Source of the DNA: Aeromicrobium tamlense
GTDB taxonomy: Bacteria; Actinomycetota; Actinomycetes; Propionibacteriales; Nocardioidaceae
Reading direction: 5' to 3'
DNA length: 64,000 nt
Assembly: GCF_013408555.1 (NCBI RefSeq)
Contig: NZ_JACBZN010000001.1
Coordinates: 930,001 to 994,000 of the forward strand
Shown: piece by piece, positions 59,308-64,000 of the stretch
How positions within the stretch are numbered: the stretch's first letter is position 1
Layout: each line of letters starts with the position of its first letter
Position numbers and translations under genes: made by a program
Notes under the pieces: generated by a model
Database searches by the model: none
Seen by the model: the letters and a program-made list of their open reading frames with translations, nothing else
Told to the model about the DNA's origin: nothing

Positions 59308-60057
59308 GTGTTCTACTGGTTCCTCAAGTTCCTGGCTCTGGGTCCGGTGCTCAAGCTGATCTTCAGGCCGTGGGCCGAGGGCACCGAGAACGTCCCGCGC
59401 GAGGGCGCGGTGATCCTGGCCAGCAACCACCTGTCGTACAGCGACTGGCTGTTCATGCCGCTGGTGATCCCGCGCCGCGTCACCTTCGTGGCCAAGGCCG
59501 AGTACTTCGAGGGCACCGGTCTCAAGGGCTTCCTGCAGCGCTCCTTCTTCTCCGGCTCGGGCCAGGTCCCGATCGACCGCAGCAGCGGCAGCGCCGCCGC
59601 CGGCGCGATCCGCACCCAGCTGCGCCTGCTCGCCGAGGGCGAGGTCTGCGGCATCTACCCCGAGGGCACCCGGTCGCACGACGGCAAGCTCTACCGCGGC
59701 CGCACCGGCGTGGCCCGCCTCGCCCTCGAGGCCAAGGTCCCGGTCATCCCCGTCGCCGTCATCAACACCGACGTCGTCGCGCCTCCCGGGAAGATCGTGG
59801 GGCGCTACGCCCGGCCCGGGGTGCGCTTCGGCAAGCCGCTGGACTTCAGCCGCTACGAGGGCATGCAGGACGACCGCTACATCCTGCGCGCGATCACCGA
59901 CGAGATCCTCTACGAGATCATGAACCTCTCGGGCCAGGAGTACGTCGACCTCTACGCGCCCGACGCGAAGAAGCGCGACAAGGAGCTGGAGCGCCAGGCC
60001 GCCAAGGAGCGCGACCGCGCCGAGGCCGACGAGGTCTGGGAGGAGATCGCCGAGTAG
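59308..60057 (+). CDS. 1-acyl-sn-glycerol-3-phosphate acyltransferase (PlsC family)
   Basis: 249 residues. N-terminal hydrophobic anchor (about 3-20), acyltransferase motif 1 SNHLSYSDWLFMP (HxxxxD-type NHLSYSD), motif 3 YPEGTRSHDGKLYRGRTGVA, and VPVIPVAVINTD. Adds an acyl chain at sn-2 of lysophosphatidate in phospholipid synthesis. A charged C-terminal helix (KKRDKELERQAAKERDRAEA) is added. GTG start with TAATGT 7 nt upstream. Confidence 0.88.
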   Translation: MFYWFLKFLALGPVLKLIFRPWAEGTENVPREGAVILASNHLSYSDWLFMPLVIPRRVTFVAKAEYFEGTGLKGFLQRSFFSGSGQVPIDRSSGSAAAGAIRTQLRLLAEGEVCGIYPEGTRSHDGKLYRGRTGVARLALEAKVPVIPVAVINTDVVAPPGKIVGRYARPGVRFGKPLDFSRYEGMQDDRYILRAITDEILYEIMNLSGQEYVDLYAPDAKKRDKELERQAAKERDRAEADEVWEEIAE

Positions 60058-60109
60058 GGCTGTCCCGTCCTGCATGCGGACGTCGTCGGGGGCGCGGGAA
60101 CCGGTCGCG

Positions 60110-60115
60110 TATCCT
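60110..60115 (+). promoter_or_regulatory. -10 box of aroG (leaderless)
   Basis: TATCCT, 6 nt before the GTG at 60122. Confidence 0.5.
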
Positions 60116-60121
60116 TTCTTG

Positions 60122-61459
60122 GTGAGCATTCCCAGCCTTGAAGAACTGCGTGCGATCGGTGCTGCGCAGCAGCCCACGTACCCCGATCTCGATGCGCGCG
60201 ACGCCGCCGTCGAGAAGCTGCGGAAGATGCCCCCGCTGGTCTTCGCGGGCGAGTGCGACTCGCTGCGCGACAAGATGGCGGCCGTGGCACGCGGCGAGGC
60301 CTTTCTGCTCCAGGGCGGCGACTGCGCCGAGACGTTCGAGGGCGTCACCGCCGAGAACGTGCGCAACAAGCTGCGCGTGCTGCTGTCGATGGCCGTCGTC
60401 CTGACCTACGCCGCGAGCGTCCCGGTCGTGAAGGTCGGCCGCCTGGCCGGCCAGTACGCCAAGCCGCGCTCGAGCGACACCGAGACGCGCGACGGCGTCA
60501 CGCTGCCGGCCTACCGCGGCGACGCGGTCAACGGGTTCGACTTCACCCCCGAGGCGCGTCACCCCGATCCGCAGCGCCTGCTCGACGTCTACCACGCCTC
60601 GAGCGCCACGCTGAACCTCGCGCGCGCCTTCACCACCGGCGGCTACGCCGACCTGCGCCAGATGCACTCGTGGAACACGGACTTCGTGCGCAACAGCCCC
60701 GTGCGCGAGCGCTACGAGCGCATCGGCGACGAGATCGACCGCGCCCTGGCCTTCATGGAGGCCATCGGCGCCGATCCCGACGAGCTGCACACCGTGGACT
60801 TCTACTCCTCCCACGAGGCCCTCGTGCTGGAGTACGAGCACGCGCTGACGCGCATCGACTCGCGCACCGACCGCCCGTACGACGTCTCGGGCCACTTCGT
60901 GTGGATCGGCGAGCGCACGCGCCAGCTGGACGGCGCCCACGTCGAGCTGCTGAGCCGCATCGCCAACCCGATCGGCGTGAAGCTCGGTCCCACCAGCACG
61001 GCCGACGACGCGCTCGCGCTCTACGAGAAGCTCAACCCCGACCACGTGCCGGGCAAGATCACGTTCATCACCCGCTTCGGCGCCGAGAAGATCCGTGACC
61101 TGCTGCCCACGCTCGTGGAGAAGGTCACGGCCGCGGGCGCGCAGGTCGCGTGGGTCACCGATCCCATGCACGGCAACACGTTCGCCACCGACAACGGCTA
61201 CAAGACGCGTGAGTTCGACGCCGTCATCGACGAGGTCCGGGGCTTCTTCGAGGTCCACCGCGCCCTCGGCACGTGGCCCGGCGGCCTGCACGTCGAGCTC
61301 ACCGGCGACGACGTCACCGAGTGCCTCGGCGGCGGCATGCGCCTGTCGGCCCAGGACCTGGAGCACCGCTACGAGACGCTGTGCGACCCGCGCCTGAACC
61401 GGGCGCAGTCGCTGGAGCTGGCCTTCCTCGTCGCCGAGATGCTCGCCGGCCGCTCCTGA
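60122..61459 (+). CDS. aroG: class II DAHP synthase
   Basis: 445 residues. Class II signatures: LQGGDCAETFEGVTAENVRN (metal Cys), HSWNTDFVRNS, EHALTRIDSRTDRPYDVSGH and MHGNTFATDNGYKTREFDAV with metal His and Glu, HVELTGDDVTECLGGG. First enzyme of the shikimate pathway. GTG start with the TATCCT promoter 6 nt upstream. Followed by pknL as in mycobacteria. Confidence 0.95.
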   Translation: MSIPSLEELRAIGAAQQPTYPDLDARDAAVEKLRKMPPLVFAGECDSLRDKMAAVARGEAFLLQGGDCAETFEGVTAENVRNKLRVLLSMAVVLTYAASVPVVKVGRLAGQYAKPRSSDTETRDGVTLPAYRGDAVNGFDFTPEARHPDPQRLLDVYHASSATLNLARAFTTGGYADLRQMHSWNTDFVRNSPVRERYERIGDEIDRALAFMEAIGADPDELHTVDFYSSHEALVLEYEHALTRIDSRTDRPYDVSGHFVWIGERTRQLDGAHVELLSRIANPIGVKLGPTSTADDALALYEKLNPDHVPGKITFITRFGAEKIRDLLPTLVEKVTAAGAQVAWVTDPMHGNTFATDNGYKTREFDAVIDEVRGFFEVHRALGTWPGGLHVELTGDDVTECLGGGMRLSAQDLEHRYETLCDPRLNRAQSLELAFLVAEMLAGRS

Positions 61460-61503
61460 TTCCTCTCCTGACCTCGCGCCCCGGCGCGAGGTCAGGAGAG
61501 GAA
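61460..61503. terminator. hairpin between aroG and pknL
   Basis: Perfect 21-bp arms (61460-61480 and 61483-61503) with a two-base loop. It overlaps the pknL stop codon (61492-61494), so the arm encodes the end of PknL. Confidence 0.8.
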
Positions 61504-63468
61504 CACGGTGACGGTCGAGCCGGGCTTGACCTTCTTGCCCACGGTCGTCATCTGGTACTGGACGCGGGCGTCGTCGCCCGAGAACGGGTTCTTCGCGGCG
61601 TTCAGCTTCAGGCCGAGCGCGGTGACGGCCGCGCGGGCCTCGTCCTCGGTCATGCCGCGCAGGTCGGGCACCGCGACGAGCTCGGGTCCCTTGGAGACCG
61701 TGAGCGCAATCGTGTCGCCGCGCACCCCAGTGCCTGCCGACGGGGTCTGCGAGATGACCACGCCCTTCTTGACGCTGTCGCTGAACTGCTCGACCTCGCG
61801 GACGACGAAGCCGGCGTCCTCGAGGGCGGCGGAGGCGTCGTCGGCCGCCTGGCCGGTGTAGTCGGTGATCGTGATGGGCTTGGGGCCCTTGCTGACGACG
61901 AGGTCGACGGCGGTGTCGCGCTTCACCTGGTCGCCGACCTTGTGGCTCGAGGACTTGATGATCCCGTCGGTGGGGACCTTGTCGCTGAAGGCCTGGGTGA
62001 CCTCGCCGACGCGCAGGTTCAGCGAGCCCAGGATGGTCTCGGCCTCGGACACGGAGCGGCCCTGGATGTTCGGGATCTCGTAGCGCTCCTTGCCCTTGCT
62101 GACGACGAGCGTGATGACGTCGTCGGGCAGGGCACGCGACCCGGCGTCGGGGTCCGACGAGACCACGGCGCCCTTCTCGACGACCTCGGAGAAGGCGGGC
62201 TCGCCCAGCTCGGTGGTGAAGCCGGCGGCCTCGGCGGTCTTGACGGCCTCGGCCTGGTCGAGCGAGACGAGGTTCGGCACGGTCTCGTAGCGGCCGATCG
62301 CCAGGTACCAGCCGAGCAGGGCGGTGGCGGCCAGCGCGGCGAGCGCCACGAGGAGCAGGACCGGACCGCGACGACGCCGGCCCGCCGGGGCGGGCTCGGC
62401 CTCGGAAGGACGGTCGACCGCGGCAGGCGCGACCGGACCGCCGAACGTGGTGGTGGGCTCGGTGACGGCGGTGGTGGGCTGGTCCTGGCCGACGTCCCAC
62501 AGCGAGGTGACCGGCGCGGTCATCTCGACGTCCGCGGGTGGGCCGTCGAGGACGGGCGCGACGACCGGCGTGGGCCCCGAGCCCGGGAGCAGGTCCTGCG
62601 TCAGCTCGGGATCGTCGGCGAGACCGGCGGCCAGGGCGCGCTGGACCTGGCGCAGCTGGTGCAGCAGGACGCGGGCGTCGGGGGAGCGGCGCTCGCGGTC
62701 GCGCGTCATGGCGCGACGCACCAGAGCGTCGAGGTAGGGCGGGATGCCCGGCTGCAGCGTGGAGGGCGGCGCGACGTCCTCGTTGACGTGCTGGTGGGCT
62801 ACGGCCAGCGGCGAGTCGCCCGTGTGGGGCTTGGAGCCCGTGAGCATCTCGAAGAGCATCGCGCCGCACGCGTAGACGTCGGTGCGGGCGTCGGCGCCCT
62901 GGTGGGTGATGACCTCGGGCGCCAGGTAGGACACGGTGCCGACGAGGACGCCGTCGAAGGTCGAGTCGTTGGAGATCGCGCGGGCCAGCCCGAAGTCGGC
63001 CAGCTTGACCTCGCCGGTGGTGGAGATCAGCACGTTCTCGGGCTTGATGTCGCGGTGGATCAGGCCGGCGTCGTGGGCCGCCGAGAGCGCCATCAGCACG
63101 GGCTCGAGGTAGGACAGCGCCCGCCGTGGCGCCATCGGCGCCTCCTCGCGCAGCACGTCGCGCAGGGTGCGACCCGGGACGTACTCCATGACGAGGTAGA
63201 TCGTCTCGCCGTCGACACCCTGGTCGTAGACCGAGACGATGCCGCGGTGGTTGAGCTTCGCCGCCGACTGGGCCTCGCGCACGAACCGCTCGGGGGTGTC
63301 CTCGAGGTCGGTGTCGGGGTGCATGATCTTGACCGCGACGATCCGGTCGAGCCGCAGATCGGTGGCGCGGAAGACGCTCGCCATGCCGCCCCGGGCGATG
63401 CGCTCATGGATCACGTAACGCTGGTCGAGCGTGCGCCCGACCAGTGCGTCGTCGTCCGTGACCGTCAT
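61492..63468 (-). CDS. pknL: PASTA-domain serine/threonine protein kinase
   Basis: 658 residues from the ATG at 63466-63468 (AGGAGG 5 nt upstream). Kinase 1-270: G-loop RGGMASVFRA, K47, HRDIKPENVL (D140), DFG (D158). Linker rich in Pro/Thr, transmembrane helix about 374-396 (GPVLLLVALAALAATALLGW), then four PASTA domains (about 400-465, 466-535, 536-600, 601-658). Senses peptidoglycan/lipid II and phosphorylates wall-synthesis proteins. Synteny with aroG (Rv2176-Rv2178c) supports PknL. Confidence 0.93.
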   Translation of the reverse strand: MTVTDDDALVGRTLDQRYVIHERIARGGMASVFRATDLRLDRIVAVKIMHPDTDLEDTPERFVREAQSAAKLNHRGIVSVYDQGVDGETIYLVMEYVPGRTLRDVLREEAPMAPRRALSYLEPVLMALSAAHDAGLIHRDIKPENVLISTTGEVKLADFGLARAISNDSTFDGVLVGTVSYLAPEVITHQGADARTDVYACGAMLFEMLTGSKPHTGDSPLAVAHQHVNEDVAPPSTLQPGIPPYLDALVRRAMTRDRERRSPDARVLLHQLRQVQRALAAGLADDPELTQDLLPGSGPTPVVAPVLDGPPADVEMTAPVTSLWDVGQDQPTTAVTEPTTTFGGPVAPAAVDRPSEAEPAPAGRRRRGPVLLLVALAALAATALLGWYLAIGRYETVPNLVSLDQAEAVKTAEAAGFTTELGEPAFSEVVEKGAVVSSDPDAGSRALPDDVITLVVSKGKERYEIPNIQGRSVSEAETILGSLNLRVGEVTQAFSDKVPTDGIIKSSSHKVGDQVKRDTAVDLVVSKGPKPITITDYTGQAADDASAALEDAGFVVREVEQFSDSVKKGVVISQTPSAGTGVRGDTIALTVSKGPELVAVPDLRGMTEDEARAAVTALGLKLNAAKNPFSGDDARVQYQMTTVGKKVKPGSTVTVFLS

Positions 63469-63530
63469 GCTCGCCTCCTGGGACACCTCGATTCTAAGGG
63501 CTGGGCCCCCAGCACCCGTGCTCCCTCGGA

Positions 63531-64000
63531 TCAGCGGACGCGTCGGATGGCCGCGTCGACCAGCGGCTCGAGCACCGGACCGGCCGACGGGCCGATCCGG
63601 GCGATGGCGCGCAGCGACTGCTCGACGAGCCGGTCGATGTCGGCCTCGACCTGCTCGAGGGCCCCGCTGGACTCGATGAGGTCGTGCAGCTCGGCGACGC
63701 CCTCCTGGGTGCCGAGGAGCGCCAGGACGCGCTCGTGGCCGACCGCGTCAGCGGTGCGGGCGACCAGGACGGTGCGCTTGCCCTCGCGCAGGTCGTCGCC
63801 GATCGGCTTGCCGGTGTCGGCCGGGTCGCCGAAGACGCCCAGGACGTCGTCGCGCAGCTGGAATGCCTCGCCGAGCGGCAGCGCGACCTCGGTCAGCCGG
63901 CCCAGCAGGTCATCGTCGCCGCCGGCCAGCGCCGCGCCCACGTGGAGGGGCCGCTCGATCGTGTACTTGGCGGACTTGAAGCGGATCACGTGCATCGCGC
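63531..64000 (-). CDS. polyprenyl diphosphate synthase, N-terminal part outside the window
   Basis: Only the C-terminal 156 residues are present. RFKSAKYTIERPLHVGAALA is the KTA/KS-T-x-Y lysine motif region, and LPLGEAFQLRDDVLGVFGD is the second Asp-rich motif (DDxxG/DDVLG). LREGKRTVLVA follows. Catalyses chain elongation of isoprenyl diphosphates, probably for menaquinone or undecaprenyl carriers. Located upstream of pknL, as in other actinobacteria (idsA2 neighbourhood). Start is beyond position 64000. Confidence 0.9.
   Translation of the reverse strand, partial: AMHVIRFKSAKYTIERPLHVGAALAGGDDDLLGRLTEVALPLGEAFQLRDDVLGVFGDPADTGKPIGDDLREGKRTVLVARTADAVGHERVLALLGTQEGVAELHDLIESSGALEQVEADIDRLVEQSLRAIARIGPSAGPVLEPLVDAAIRRVR

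Noticed and set aside
1-64000. CRISPR arrays, rRNA and tRNA genes
   Set aside because: No regularly spaced direct repeats with spacers, no rRNA-like sequence and no cloverleaf with a T-loop motif were seen. The attachment site does not involve a tRNA.

Overview
The window comes from a high-GC actinobacterial chromosome. Short -10 boxes (TAnnnT) lie 6-8 nt before many ATG/GTG starts. Gene neighbourhoods match those of Mycobacterium and especially Nocardioidaceae: lipA-lipB, pepA/gcvT, erpA-adoK-ctaC, qcrCAB-ctaE-trpD, DEDDh/UvrC-N, NlpC, and aroG-pknL-prenyl synthase. An Aeromicrobium- or Nocardioides-like host is my inference; no rRNA or tRNA is present to settle it.

Layout. (1) 1-2554: right end of an integrated element, almost all on the minus strand, with small actinophage-like genes, an operator-like array, GC-rich stem-loops, an excisionase-like gene and a broken serine recombinase. 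It abuts the 3' remnant of a TadE-type pilus gene. (2) 2615-4831: TadG-like protein, secreted protein, RDD and DUF4191 membrane proteins. (3) 4847-12219: lipoate synthesis (lipA, lipB) with the 2-oxoacid dehydrogenase E2 and E3 genes that use lipoate, plus small accessory genes. (4) 12330-16949: beta-lactamase-fold hydrolase, leucyl aminopeptidase, gcvT, DUF3043. (5) 17006-19171: envelope-stress group PspA-HtpX-PspAB. (6) 19197-22355: membrane protein and a three-gene operon of membrane-anchored proteins. (7) 22433-26383: aminotransferase, glycerate kinase, ErpA, AdoK-like kinase. (8) 26466-29470: ctaC-ctaD-ctaF (aa3 oxidase). (9) 29563-31332: L,D-transpeptidase, HhH-GPD protein. (10) 31371-42226: a PHO-box-controlled, enlarged phosphate locus: pstC, pstA, a C-terminally anchored PstS, an 836-residue exported protein, a sortase-fold protein lacking the catalytic residues, a second PHO box, a secreted PstS with Ig-like tail, pstB, and a lytic transglycosylase. 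(11) 42236-44373: condensation-domain protein, hydrolase. (12) 44539-48928: qcrC-qcrA-qcrB and ctaE, completing the bcc-aa3 supercomplex set. (13) 48953-54760: receiver-like protein, trpD, GPP34, Lrp-type RAM domain, DEDDh/GIY-YIG protein, and an NlpC/P60 wall hydrolase behind a c-di-AMP (ydaO) riboswitch. (14) 54822-64000: fadD, SRPBCC, ROK glucokinase, esterase, PlsC, class II DAHP synthase, PASTA kinase, and a partial polyprenyl synthase.

Three themes recur. Respiration: lipoylated dehydrogenase and bcc-aa3 genes, split by the phosphate locus. Wall and envelope: L,D-transpeptidase, lytic transglycosylase, NlpC/P60, PASTA kinase, PspA. Phosphate: two PHO boxes and an unusual set of exported partners. 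The best candidates for something undescribed are the extended pst locus with its pseudo-sortase, the operator array and broken recombinase in the element, and a dispersed inverted-repeat element found twice between convergent genes.
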